Source: Thermoplasmatales archaeon (GTDB lineage: Archaea > Thermoplasmatota > Thermoplasmata > Methanomassiliicoccales > Methanomethylophilaceae). Taken from it: a stretch of DNA of 60,002 bases. Positions within the stretch are counted from its first letter, which is position 1. Each line of letters begins with the position of its first letter. The DNA lies in NCBI GenBank assembly GCA_012522645.1, contig JAAYKC010000018.1:1-60002 (forward strand). Direction: 5' to 3'. The position numbers and the translations under genes are program-made. Under the pieces are notes generated by a model that did no database searches, was not told the DNA's origin, and saw only the letters and a program-made list of their open reading frames with translations. Below are positions 7,150 through 15,972 of this stretch, piece after piece.

Positions 7150-9054
7150 TCAAAACATGCTCAGCACAAGGTCCGAGTGTGCGACCGGATCATCAAGAGG
7201 TATGCCCGCCATTATGCTGGCCTGACCATACATGATCCTGACCATATCGGCCGCCTTATCCTTGTCCGACCCGATGGCATCCTCCAGAGCCCTGAACGCT
7301 GAGTGGTCTGCATTGAGCTCCAGTACCCGGGATGCTTTCATCTCGCCGCCCCTGCCGCCGGGCATCTCCCTGAAGTATTTCTCCATCTCGAAGGTTATGC
7401 TGCCGGTGGTCGTGAGCAGAACGGCATGATTCCTGAGCTTGCGGGAGATCCTGACCTCGGCAACATCATCGCCCAGGGTCGCCTTCACGAATTCCAGGGT
7501 ATCCTTGTGCTCTTCATCCTTCTCCTCCGCCTCCTTCCTCTCCTCCTCTGACTCCAACCCGAGGTCCTCGGTGGATACGTTGCAAAAGGGCTTTTTGTCA
7601 TACTCATTGAGGATGCTCACCAGGAACGGATCGACATCGTCTGTCATCAGCAGCACTTCGTAGCCTTTGTCCAGGACAGGTTCCATCTGCGGCAGGCTCT
7701 TAGCCTTCGATGCGGTGCTTGAGACCACATAGTATATCTTCTCCTGGCTCTCCTGCATGTTCTTCACATAATCGGCAAAGCTCACCATACCGCCCTTGGA
7801 GGACTCGAACATCACCAGGTCCTTCAGCGTGTCCTTGTCCGAGCCGAAATTATCCACCATGCCGTACTTGAGCTGCTGCCCGAAGCTGTCATAGAATTCC
7901 TTGTAGACATCCGGTTCATCCTTCATCAGACGCTCCAGCTCCGCCTTCACCTTCTTCGAGAGATTGGCTCCCACTGCTTTGAGGACGCTGTCATTCTGCA
8001 GCACCTCCCTCGATACATTCAGCGAGAAATCAGGTGAATCCACGACACCGCGCACGAAACGGAAGTGATACGGGAGTATGTCCGCACATCTGTCCATGAT
8101 CAGCACTCCGGACGAGTACAGCTGAAGGCCGGGCTGGAAATCGCGTGTGTAGAAATCGTGGGGCGCCCTCTTGGGCACGAACAGCATGGCCTTGTAGCTT
8201 ATGCGGCCCTCGGCATTCACCCGGATCACCGAGACCGGATCCTCATAATCATAGAACTGCCGCTTGTAGAATTCTTTGCATTCGTCATCTGATACCTCGG
8301 ACTTGCTCTTCTGCCAAAGGGGGACCATGCTGTTGATGACCTTGTTCTCAGTCTTCATGACGTAATCCCTTTTCGGCTCTCCGTCCTCATCCGTCTCACC
8401 GGTCTCCTCCCATTCTCCGGCCTCCACATCCATATGGATAGGCCAGCGGATGTAGTCAGAATATGTGACGATGAGCTCCCTGAGGCGCATCCGGTCAAGG
8501 AACTCATCATAGTTCTCCTCTTCCGTGTCCTCTTTTATGTGCATGATGACGTCTGTGCCAAAGGTGTCCTTCTCCCCTTTCTTTATCGTGTAACCGTCGA
8601 TGCCTTTGCTCTCCCATACGGATGCCTCATCTTCGCCGTAGGCTCTGGACACCACGGTCACCTTATCGGCGACCATGAATGCGGAGTAGAATCCCACACC
8701 GAACTGGCCTATGACATCGCTGTCAGCGCCCTCTTCCAATTTCTCCTTGAATTCGAAGGAGTCGCTGTATGCGATCATGCCCAGGTTCTTCTCCATCTCC
8801 TTGGCTGTCATCCCCGTGCCGTTATCGGATACGGTGATGGTGCGCGCCTCCTTATCTACCGAGACATCGATCCTGAAATCCTCCCTTGATATGTCCATGG
8901 AAGGATCGGCTACCATCCTGTGATTCATCTTATCGATCGCGTCGGAAGCGTTCGATATTATCTCCCTCAAAAAGATCTCCTTATGAGTGTAGATCGAGTT
9001 GATCACCAGCTCCATAAGGCGCTTCGTCTCTGCCTTGAACTGTTTCTTTGCCAT
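7150..9054 (-). CDS. htpG: Molecular chaperone HtpG (Hsp90)
   Basis: A 634-residue Hsp90. The N-terminal GHKL ATPase shows FLREIISNASDAIDK, DNGTGM and GQFGVGFYSAFMVAD. The middle domain has VDSPDFSLNVSREVLQ and the C-terminal dimerisation domain is complete. The ATG at 9054 is preferred over 9060 because AGAGG then stands six bases upstream. Hsp90 is sporadic in archaea and generally viewed as acquired from bacteria; that origin is an inference here. The gene is monocistronic, with its own terminator and inverted repeats over the promoter. Confidence 0.96.
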   Translation of the reverse strand: MAKKQFKAETKRLMELVINSIYTHKEIFLREIISNASDAIDKMNHRMVADPSMDISREDFRIDVSVDKEARTITVSDNGTGMTAKEMEKNLGMIAYSDSFEFKEKLEEGADSDVIGQFGVGFYSAFMVADKVTVVSRAYGEDEASVWESKGIDGYTIKKGEKDTFGTDVIMHIKEDTEEENYDEFLDRMRLRELIVTYSDYIRWPIHMDVEAGEWEETGETDEDGEPKRDYVMKTENKVINSMVPLWQKSKSEVSDDECKEFYKRQFYDYEDPVSVIRVNAEGRISYKAMLFVPKRAPHDFYTRDFQPGLQLYSSGVLIMDRCADILPYHFRFVRGVVDSPDFSLNVSREVLQNDSVLKAVGANLSKKVKAELERLMKDEPDVYKEFYDSFGQQLKYGMVDNFGSDKDTLKDLVMFESSKGGMVSFADYVKNMQESQEKIYYVVSSTASKAKSLPQMEPVLDKGYEVLLMTDDVDPFLVSILNEYDKKPFCNVSTEDLGLESEEERKEAEEKDEEHKDTLEFVKATLGDDVAEVRISRKLRNHAVLLTTTGSITFEMEKYFREMPGGRGGEMKASRVLELNADHSAFRALEDAIGSDKDKAADMVRIMYGQASIMAGIPLDDPVAHSDLVLSMF

Positions 9055-9064
9055 TTTCATCCTC

Positions 9065-9119
9065 TTCGAATATCGAATAGCTCTATTTAGAGTTTGAACT
9101 TCTATATAAAAGTTTCAAT
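9065..9119 (-). promoter_or_regulatory. htpG promoter with two inverted repeats
   Basis: On the minus strand the TATA box TTTTATATAG lies around 9102-9111, about 50 bases upstream of the start. It is flanked by near-palindromic arms (TTTGAACTT at 9093-9101 and AAGTTTCAA at 9110-9118). A second perfect repeat TTCGA-ATA-TCGAA occupies 9065-9077 in the leader. The placement over and after the TATA box suits a repressor such as a heat-shock regulator, which is inferred. Confidence 0.45.
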
Positions 9120-9274
9120 CATAACGCCAACTTGTTTTAGCAAACAGTTAAATTTACAGCAGTGAAGAGGAACAGACGATATCGAACGGACGTATGTCCG
9201 TGAGATACTGTCTGTTTCTCCGCGAAAGTGACTGGCTGTTTGAAGAAGTGGGATTCTTTACAGGATTGTCGGAA

Positions 9275-9565
9275 ATGCCGAGAAAGAATCCTGATAAGAG
9301 AGAAGCGAAACGACTAGAAAAACTTGAGATCGCCAAACAGAGCCTGGGGTGGCGCGCCGCAGAGATGGTGAAGGACGGACTCAGTCTCCGCAAAGCAGGC
9401 GGTATTCTCGGGACGAGCCACCGGTTCGTGAAGAACTGGATCGACAGGCTGCTCGAGAAGAAGCATCATTGGGCATATTCTGAAAGTACGTGTCCCTGTA
9501 CAAAAACGCCGCCAAATCCTCCCGTATCGTCCCGCCGGATGATCCTGATGGATCCTTTAACATGA
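9275..9565 (+). pseudogene. Truncated transposase-like helix-turn-helix fragment
   Basis: The frame from ATG 9275 (MPRKNPDKREAKRLEKL) gives about 60 charged residues with a helix-turn-helix: GLSLRKAGGILGTSHRFVKNWIDRLLE. This resembles the N-terminus of transposases that act through an HTH_29-like domain. After about residue 65 the frame turns into proline- and serine-rich text, while an alternative frame (YVSLYKNAAKSSRIVPP) looks more protein-like, suggesting a frameshift. No DDE catalytic domain or terminal inverted repeat was found. It fills the 560-base space between htpG and the flavoprotein gene. Confidence 0.45.
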
Positions 9566-9622
9566 GTTGAGTTCAAAAGCTATTAAAGCACCACGAATCA
9601 GTACAAACTTTCGGGTACGGTC

Positions 9623-11386
9623 ATGAAGAAATGGAAATGCACAGTCTGCGGTTACATACATGAAGGAGAGGAACCCCCTGAGAAATGCCCCCGTTGCGGT
9701 GCTCCCCGGTCCGCCTTCGAAGCTTATGATGAAGCAGGCAATAATCCCAATACTGGCACTCACTATGCGAAGAGTGACACGGTGACTGATATTGTGGTTG
9801 TCGGGTCCGGAGCCGCGGCTTTCTCCGCAGCCGTAACAGCCAGGAGCAAGGGATCGGAAGTCATCATGATCGAGAAGGCAGAGGAGGTCGGAGGTACCAC
9901 AAAACGCTCAGGCGGAGGGTATTGGGTCCCGAATAACCGCTTCCAGAAGGATGCAGGGTACAGGGACAGCAAAGATGACGCCCTCCGATATATGGCGAGA
10001 TCCTCGTACCCCGGCGATTACGATCCCGAGGACAGCAAATACGGTCTCAGCGCACATCAGTTCGACCTCATGAGCTCGTTCTGTGATAACGCCCCCGAGA
10101 TGGCGGATTACCTTGAGAGCGTGGGAGCCATCAGATCCAAGATGGGAGTGGGCTGGAACGGCAAGGGCTATTGCGACTATGCCGAATTCCTGCCCGAAAA
10201 CAAAGGGGTCCGGGGACGTCTGCTGTTCTCAGAGAACGACAGGGGGCAGATGGGCTTCGGCCTCATAACCGGATTCAGGGACTGGGCCGATTCCAACGGG
10301 ATAACCATCATAACCAATTGCCGTGCCGCGGACCTCATCAGAAGGGATGGGTCTGTTATTGGCATCGAAGCATTGCAGAACGGTAAGCGCATCAGATTCT
10401 ATGCCCGGCAGGGCGTGATCTTCGGAACCGGAGGATATTCGCATAACAAGGAGCTCATGCAGAGCTTCCAGCCCGGCCCCGTCTACGGAGGGTGCGCGGT
10501 ATCCACCAACACAGGGGATTTCATATCCATTGCCGGCAAAGCAGGAGCCAAGATCGGGAATACCCGTGGTGCATTCAGAGCCGACAGCTTAGCCGAGCTG
10601 TACCTGGAGGACCCCGATAATCTGACGACCGTCTTCTTCGTCCCGGGCGACGGGATGCTCCTCGTCGACAAGCACGGGAAGAGATACGTCAACGAGAAGA
10701 GGAATTATAACGACAGAGGAAAGAGGCACTTCGACTGGGATGCGGGAAGAGCTGAATACAGGACCATGCTCACGTTCATGATCGCCGACGAGCGTACGGC
10801 TTCGATGTGGCAGGGTCACCCGCCGTTCCCGATCAAAGGGAACACTGTGCCAGACTATGTCATTATCGCCGAGGATCTTGATGTCCTGGCAGATAAGATC
10901 GCCGGGCGCCTGAAGAGGATCGCGAACCGTACGGGCGGTTTCTCCCTGGATCCTTCATTCAAAGAGAATCTCAAGGATACGGTGGAGAGGTTCAACGGGT
11001 ACGCCAGGAGCGGCAAGGACCCGGAATTCGGGCGCGGTGATTTCGATTATGATAAGGAATGGTCCATGACCCCTCCGACAGGAGTGGAGTGGCCTGACAA
11101 GAACAGTAAGAATATCACGATGCACCCCCTGAGCAAACCACCGTATTATGCTGCAATAATTGGATCTGGTACATTGGATACCAATGGCGGCCCGGTGATA
11201 GACGGGAGGGCCAGGGTGCTGGATTGGAACAATGAACCCATAGACGGCCTCTACGGAGCCGGCAACTGCATCGCATCGCCGACGGCTGATACATATTGGG
11301 GCGGCGGCAGCACCATAGGTCCGGCGATGACGTTCGGATACATAGCCGGGAAGCAGGCATCATCCAGGAAAAGGAAGAAGGTGTGA
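9623..11386 (+). CDS. FAD-dependent oxidoreductase with N-terminal rubredoxin domain
   Basis: A 587-residue fusion. Residues 1-35 form a rubredoxin-like iron site: CTVCG near residue 6 and CPRCG near residue 22. From residue 55 a Rossmann FAD domain starts DIVVVGSGAAAFSAAV with EKAEEVGGTT. The C-terminal YWGGGSTIGPAMTFGYIAG matches the fumarate reductase/ketosteroid dehydrogenase flavoprotein family. The rubredoxin could feed electrons directly to FAD. The substrate is unknown; C=C reduction or dehydrogenation is the family reaction. It is probably cotranscribed with the CDGSH gene that starts six bases later. Confidence 0.85.
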   Translation: MKKWKCTVCGYIHEGEEPPEKCPRCGAPRSAFEAYDEAGNNPNTGTHYAKSDTVTDIVVVGSGAAAFSAAVTARSKGSEVIMIEKAEEVGGTTKRSGGGYWVPNNRFQKDAGYRDSKDDALRYMARSSYPGDYDPEDSKYGLSAHQFDLMSSFCDNAPEMADYLESVGAIRSKMGVGWNGKGYCDYAEFLPENKGVRGRLLFSENDRGQMGFGLITGFRDWADSNGITIITNCRAADLIRRDGSVIGIEALQNGKRIRFYARQGVIFGTGGYSHNKELMQSFQPGPVYGGCAVSTNTGDFISIAGKAGAKIGNTRGAFRADSLAELYLEDPDNLTTVFFVPGDGMLLVDKHGKRYVNEKRNYNDRGKRHFDWDAGRAEYRTMLTFMIADERTASMWQGHPPFPIKGNTVPDYVIIAEDLDVLADKIAGRLKRIANRTGGFSLDPSFKENLKDTVERFNGYARSGKDPEFGRGDFDYDKEWSMTPPTGVEWPDKNSKNITMHPLSKPPYYAAIIGSGTLDTNGGPVIDGRARVLDWNNEPIDGLYGAGNCIASPTADTYWGGGSTIGPAMTFGYIAGKQASSRKRKKV

Positions 11387-11391
11387 ATCTG

Positions 11392-12072
11392 ATGACTGAG
11401 GAGAAGAGCATAAGAATAACGGAAGGCGGGGCATACATCGTCTCCGGCTCAGTGCCCATATCGGAGAAGATCATAACCCCGGAGGGGAAAGGATACATCT
11501 GGACTGACGGCGGGGATCTGGATCAGAGAAGCAAATACGCACTCTGCAGATGCGGCCGGACTGAGAGCGCCCCATTCTGCGACGGGAAGCACAGTCAGGG
11601 AACCCCTTTCAAAGGAAAGGAGACCGCCGACAGGAAGCCTTATGATGAAAGAGCCAAGACCCTCAAGGGGAAGGGGATGGACCTCAAGGATGACGGACGC
11701 TGTGCGGGTGCCCGCTTCTGCCATACGAACAAAGGGGACGTCTGGAGGCTCGCCAAGAGATCGAATGACCCGGAGAATTATGAGCTGGCTCTCAAAGCCG
11801 CTAATGAATGTCCCACAGGGAGGCTCGTCGCATGCGACAAGGACGGGACCCCTCTCGAAACGGAGCTGGAACAGGAGATAGTCGTGGTCCAGGACCCGGA
11901 GAAGGCCTGCAGCGGAGGATATTACGTGAAGGGCGGGATCAAGCTCATATCATCCGACGGAACGGAATACGAGACCCGCAACCGCTATGTATTGTGCAGA
12001 TGCGGTGCATCCAAGGATACGCCGTTCTGCGATGCCGGTCATGTGGGTCGCCGCTTCAGGGATAAGAAATGA
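11392..12072 (+). CDS. Double CDGSH iron-sulfur domain protein
   Basis: A 226-residue soluble protein with two CDGSH (mitoNEET-type) sites: CRCGRTESAPFCDGKH at about residues 50-65 and CRCGASKDTPFCDAGH near the C-terminus. Each has the 3Cys-1His pattern that binds a labile [2Fe-2S] cluster. Between them is a Fer4_19-like segment with GRCAGARFC and ECPTGRL. Start ATG 11392 is chosen because it directly follows the flavoprotein stop. Likely an electron-transfer partner of the upstream flavoprotein; this is inferred from adjacency. Confidence 0.88.
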   Translation: MTEEKSIRITEGGAYIVSGSVPISEKIITPEGKGYIWTDGGDLDQRSKYALCRCGRTESAPFCDGKHSQGTPFKGKETADRKPYDERAKTLKGKGMDLKDDGRCAGARFCHTNKGDVWRLAKRSNDPENYELALKAANECPTGRLVACDKDGTPLETELEQEIVVVQDPEKACSGGYYVKGGIKLISSDGTEYETRNRYVLCRCGASKDTPFCDAGHVGRRFRDKK

Positions 12073-12096
12073 ATCGGCTCCGGGGACCCGGTCCCT

Positions 12097-12744
12097 TCAC
12101 ATCTTCACATTACCGGCTCTCAGGGCGAAGAGCGTGGCTAATGCCATGAATAAGAACATCCCGGCCATTATCCCGAGAACGAACAACGGGAGCATCCCTG
12201 CAAGATAGAGTATGGCGGGGATGCCTATGAAGAAGAAGCCGAGGAACACCACAACGAGAGCAAAGATCCCGCTCATGCCTTTGTTTATCCTGCTGCTCAG
12301 CTGCTCCGCTTCCTTCTTGACATTCATGCAGTCCTCATAGGAGAAATACTTCGTCGGCCTGGCCGCCTCCAGCCCCCTGGCTCTGGAGACCATGTTGTCG
12401 GAGGTACCGTCCCATTTTCCGGATTCGCACATGGTGAACGCAGCGTTCAGATACCATGCGTCAGGATTCTGCGAGTCAAGAGCCATAGCATTATCGATGA
12501 GCCATCTGATCCTGTCATCCTTCCCGAGAGGGTTCCTCCTGGATTCCAGGAGATTCTTGGCCTGAACGATCTTCTCATAAGCGGCCTTCCTGTCCTCGAT
12601 GATCCTGCTCTGATTCTCACTGTACTTCCGCACTATTATGCTCTTGCCGCAATTGGTGCAGACCCCCGAACCCTGTTCGGGATCCATATTGACGTCACCC
12701 CGGCAATAGGGGCATTCGAGGACCTGAAGTTCCATGATCGTCAT
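12097..12744 (-). CDS. Zinc-ribbon protein with C-terminal membrane hairpin
   Basis: A 215-residue protein of unknown function. An N-terminal zinc ribbon (CPYC near residue 12, CTNC near 29) is followed by a helical, TPR-like soluble segment (residues 45-150). Two closely spaced hydrophobic helices follow near residues 160-205 (FALVVVFLGFFFIGIPAIL and GIMAGMFLFMALATLFAL). A start three codons later (MELQ) is possible. It diverges from the cardiolipin synthase-like gene. The architecture resembles the other zinc-ribbon membrane proteins at 18-20 kb. Confidence 0.7.
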   Translation of the reverse strand: MTIMELQVLECPYCRGDVNMDPEQGSGVCTNCGKSIIVRKYSENQSRIIEDRKAAYEKIVQAKNLLESRRNPLGKDDRIRWLIDNAMALDSQNPDAWYLNAAFTMCESGKWDGTSDNMVSRARGLEAARPTKYFSYEDCMNVKKEAEQLSSRINKGMSGIFALVVVFLGFFFIGIPAILYLAGMLPLFVLGIMAGMFLFMALATLFALRAGNVKM

Positions 12745-12846
12745 AGAATCAGCTCTCAGAATAAATCTGTGTGCATGGGTCCGCTTTATCTGCTATGCAC
12801 ACAATACGCTTTATTCAGCATCAATAAATGCAAAGGAGGCAGGTCC

Positions 12847-14313
12847 ATCTTCGAACTACAACTTCCGACAGGCATATGGATGGGGATCATCTTCCCGTTC
12901 TTCCTAGTCATAAACATGATCCTGCTCATCCCTCTCTTCTTCTGGGAGAAGGCTGATCCCCGGGGCACCCTCCTTTGGATGGCAGTGATGATCTTCGTCC
13001 CTCCTGTCGGGTTCGGACTTTATGTCATCATAGGACCGACATACTACTTCCGCTTCAGAGGTTTCAAGATGAAGGCCGAATTGGACGAGTTGATCTCCTC
13101 TACACATGAGAGCAACATGGCCGTCATTGAGAAAAGAGTAAGGAAAGGAGTAACTGACGAAGAAGAGGCCAGATTCATAAAGACCCTGGGCAACGCCGGG
13201 GCGAAATCGTACAGCGACAATAATGATGTGAAGCTGTACATAGACGGACAGGAGAAATTCAGATCGCTTATTCAGGACATAGAGAATGCCGAGAGCAGCA
13301 TACACCTGGAATATTATATTGTCAGGAATGACAGGATAGGCAACAAGATCATGGATGCAATAGAAGTGAAGGCCGCAGAAGGCCTGAAAGTCAGGATCCT
13401 CTTCGATGCCTTCGGGTCCGGCAGAGATATGTGGAAGAGGATGAGGAGTCTGAGGAAGAGCGGTGTGAACGTGACCTTCTTCCATAAGCTGTCCAGGCTT
13501 TTCCTGAACCCCAAGAAGAACAACAGGAATCACAGGAAGATAGCCATAATCGATGATAAGATATGCTATCTGGGGGGGTTCAACATAGGTGATGATTACA
13601 TCAGCAGCGAGGACAAGGGGTATTGGAGGGACACTTCCGTCAGGATCACGGGGGAAGCGGTCAATTGGGTCCAGCTCCGTTTCATCACAGACTGGAGATA
13701 CGCCTTCGGAGAGGATCTGCTCTCCAGCCTGTCATACAGCAACGAGGTCTCAGAAGCGGGGAATACCGGAGTTCAGATCATCTCGGGAGGGCCTGACGTT
13801 CTCAGAGAGAACCCGATAGAGATGCAGTATCTTATGATGTTCTCCGCGGCCAAGGAGACCCTGTACCTGCACACGCCCTTCCTGGCCCCGACCAGCGGCA
13901 TGATTGACGGCCTCAGGATGGCCGCACTGTCCGGCGTCGACGTCAGGCTGATAATACCTGACAGAGCAAATCAGCCTCTGGTCTACTGGTCCAACATGCA
14001 TTATGCAAGTGTTCTGATGAAATCAAACGTCAAAGTGTATCTCTACAGGAACGGATTCATGCATTCCAAGGCCATAGTCGCCGACTCGAAATTCTGCTCA
14101 GTGGGCTCGGCCAATCTGGATGAGAGGAGCATGAATCTGAATTTTGAAACGAACGCGATGATCTACTCAGAAGAGCTCGGACAAACGATGACGAAGGAGT
14201 TCCTCAGGGATCTGGAAAGATGCGAGGAATTCTCTGAGGATAATTACAAAACCATGTCTTTGCGCAGTAAGTTCAAAGTGGGCCTGGCAAGACTCGCGAC
14301 AAGTCTGCTCTGA
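12847..14313 (+). CDS. Cardiolipin synthase-like phospholipase D family protein
   Basis: About 488 residues. Two N-terminal membrane helices are followed by two PLD catalytic motifs: HRKIAIIDD (near residue 235) and HSKAIVADS (near residue 405), each HxK(x)4D, with GGFN/GSANLDERS downstream. The family condenses phospholipid head groups; archaeal versions make glycerol-bridged dimeric (cardiolipin-type) lipids. The start is unclear. A strong AAGGAGG (12833-12839) is followed seven bases later by in-frame ATC 12847. The next ATG is 12880, and GTG 12769/ATG 12775 lie too close to any promoter. Confidence 0.85.
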   Translation: MFELQLPTGIWMGIIFPFFLVINMILLIPLFFWEKADPRGTLLWMAVMIFVPPVGFGLYVIIGPTYYFRFRGFKMKAELDELISSTHESNMAVIEKRVRKGVTDEEEARFIKTLGNAGAKSYSDNNDVKLYIDGQEKFRSLIQDIENAESSIHLEYYIVRNDRIGNKIMDAIEVKAAEGLKVRILFDAFGSGRDMWKRMRSLRKSGVNVTFFHKLSRLFLNPKKNNRNHRKIAIIDDKICYLGGFNIGDDYISSEDKGYWRDTSVRITGEAVNWVQLRFITDWRYAFGEDLLSSLSYSNEVSEAGNTGVQIISGGPDVLRENPIEMQYLMMFSAAKETLYLHTPFLAPTSGMIDGLRMAALSGVDVRLIIPDRANQPLVYWSNMHYASVLMKSNVKVYLYRNGFMHSKAIVADSKFCSVGSANLDERSMNLNFETNAMIYSEELGQTMTKEFLRDLERCEEFSEDNYKTMSLRSKFKVGLARLATSLL

Positions 14314-14323
14314 GCTGCGCAGG

Positions 14324-15400
14324 TCACCCGCCCATGCGCTGCTGCTTCTCCCTGTCAGTGTCGGCGAGCTTCTTCAGCGGTTCTTCTGCCGCATCGCATC
14401 CCATGCGCAGGGCCTCTTCCAGATGGCGGACGGCCATCGACTTGTCGGCCCTGACGCCGATCCCTATCGAATACATGATGCCCAGGCGGAGATGCCCCTC
14501 CGGGAGACCCCTGTCCGCTACCATGCGGTAGAGTTTCGCCGCCCGCTTCGGATTCCGGCGTACTCCCTCTCCCGCCGAATACAGATCAGCGAGATTGTAG
14601 ATCGCATTGAGATTCCCTCCTTCAGCGGAGATCCTGAACCACTTCGCCGCTTCCGTGAAGTCCTTCTCTATGCCTTTGCCTTCATAATACATACGGCCTA
14701 TGCTGTATTGGGCATCCGTATCACCCATCAGAGCCGCCTCTCCGTAGGAGAGTATCGCCTTCTCGAGATCGGGCTCCGTTCCTAAGCCGGACTCATAATA
14801 ATTGCCCAATTTGTACATCGCCTCAGGCTTGCCTCTGTGGGCGGAGGTCCTGAAACGTTTCACAGCCTCTTTCAGATCCCCTTCTTCCTCGTGAATGGAG
14901 CCTAATTGAAAGGAACCTTCGGCGCTGCCCCTGTCGGCCGCCTTGCGGAAATAGGATTTCGCCTTCTCATAATCTTTCGGAACATGCTCACCGGATCTGT
15001 ATATGATCCCGAGGCTGATGAGTGCCATGTTATTGCCCCGGTCTGCTGCCTTATTGTACCACTTAATGGCTTCGTCCATATCCTTCTCGGTCCGGTGGCC
15101 GACTGCATGTCTCCAGCCCAATTGGTACTGCGCGTCCGGGAGATCGGCTTCCGCAGCACTGATCAGGAGCTGTTCTGCCTTACCGCTGTCCCGACGAACG
15201 CCCTTCCCCGTCTCGTAGAGGCGGGCAAGATTGTACATACCTCTGACGTTCCCCCGGGATGCGGCTTTGCCGTACCACTTGGCCGCTTTCCTGAGATTCC
15301 TCCGGAGAATGAGACCTTCCTCGTATATCTCGCCCATTTTATTGTGCGAGACGGGACTGCCGTTCCTTTCCAATATCTTCAACAAAGAGGACGGGGCCAT
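14324..15400 (-). CDS. Sel1-repeat protein
   Basis: A 358-residue protein made almost wholly of 36-residue Sel1-like repeats, about nine of them, with recurring A-x-x-G-x-x-x-A-x-Y-x-L-G and AAKWYGKAADRGN patterns. It has no signal peptide or membrane helix, so it is cytoplasmic. Sel1/TPR arrays serve as protein-binding scaffolds; the partner is unknown. TATA-like CTTATACGC about 28 bases upstream of the ATG implies a leaderless transcript. Sel1 proteins are common in host-associated microbes and may have been acquired. Confidence 0.85.
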   Translation of the reverse strand: MAPSSLLKILERNGSPVSHNKMGEIYEEGLILRRNLRKAAKWYGKAASRGNVRGMYNLARLYETGKGVRRDSGKAEQLLISAAEADLPDAQYQLGWRHAVGHRTEKDMDEAIKWYNKAADRGNNMALISLGIIYRSGEHVPKDYEKAKSYFRKAADRGSAEGSFQLGSIHEEEGDLKEAVKRFRTSAHRGKPEAMYKLGNYYESGLGTEPDLEKAILSYGEAALMGDTDAQYSIGRMYYEGKGIEKDFTEAAKWFRISAEGGNLNAIYNLADLYSAGEGVRRNPKRAAKLYRMVADRGLPEGHLRLGIMYSIGIGVRADKSMAVRHLEEALRMGCDAAEEPLKKLADTDREKQQRMGG

Positions 15401-15457
15401 TGTACGTACGTATAGCCGAAGTTGCGTATAAGCGTGTTGAGGTTACAAATATGCAGA

Positions 15458-15970
15458 TTACAGGCACTGGCTATCCATACAGTCCAAGCACAGGCGTTTG
15501 CCTTTCCTGATGCGTATATTATCCTCGGAAGCCGATTCTCCGCAGTTCTCGCACACTATGCTCTCCACTATCTCTGCCTCCGCCGGCATACCGTATTCCG
15601 GGGATTTCACGAGGAATATCTCCTCATCCGGTGCCGAAAGCACCCATTTCAGAGTCTTATCCCTGCCGCCGCTTCTGTCGAAGGATCGGGTCACGATACG
15701 GATCGATCTTCCTGTCTTCCTGTCAAAGAAGGAATATGCATGCTTTCCAACCTTCCGGAATATGAGATTCCCCTTTCCTGCAGTACAGGCCAGCATCACC
15801 TGTATGGAGTCCACGCCGCAGGCTGTGTTCTCGGATACGCAAACGATCTCCTCATCCTCGGACCTGTCTATACCCAGCTCCTTGATCACCAGCAGTGCGG
15901 CACGGTATCCCAGGGCAAGCCCGGGGCATTCATGGCCGTGGAATTCTATGCATTTGTTCCAGTCGTTCAT
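15458..15970 (-). CDS. FmdE-family protein
   Basis: A 170-residue protein of the FmdE family (formylmethanofuran dehydrogenase subunit E-like). The core FHGHECPGLALGYRAA binds metal in family members, and a C-terminal treble-clef zinc finger has CENCGE and CLDC. Start ATG 15970 is chosen because GGAGG lies just upstream and the gene then begins two bases after the deaminase stop. No Fwd/Fmd subunit is nearby, so a role in formylmethanofuran oxidation is unlikely; relatives occur beside molybdenum or corrinoid enzymes. The function is unassigned. Confidence 0.8.
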   Translation of the reverse strand: MNDWNKCIEFHGHECPGLALGYRAALLVIKELGIDRSEDEEIVCVSENTACGVDSIQVMLACTAGKGNLIFRKVGKHAYSFFDRKTGRSIRIVTRSFDRSGGRDKTLKWVLSAPDEEIFLVKSPEYGMPAEAEIVESIVCENCGESASEDNIRIRKGKRLCLDCMDSQCL

Positions 15971-15972
15971 TT

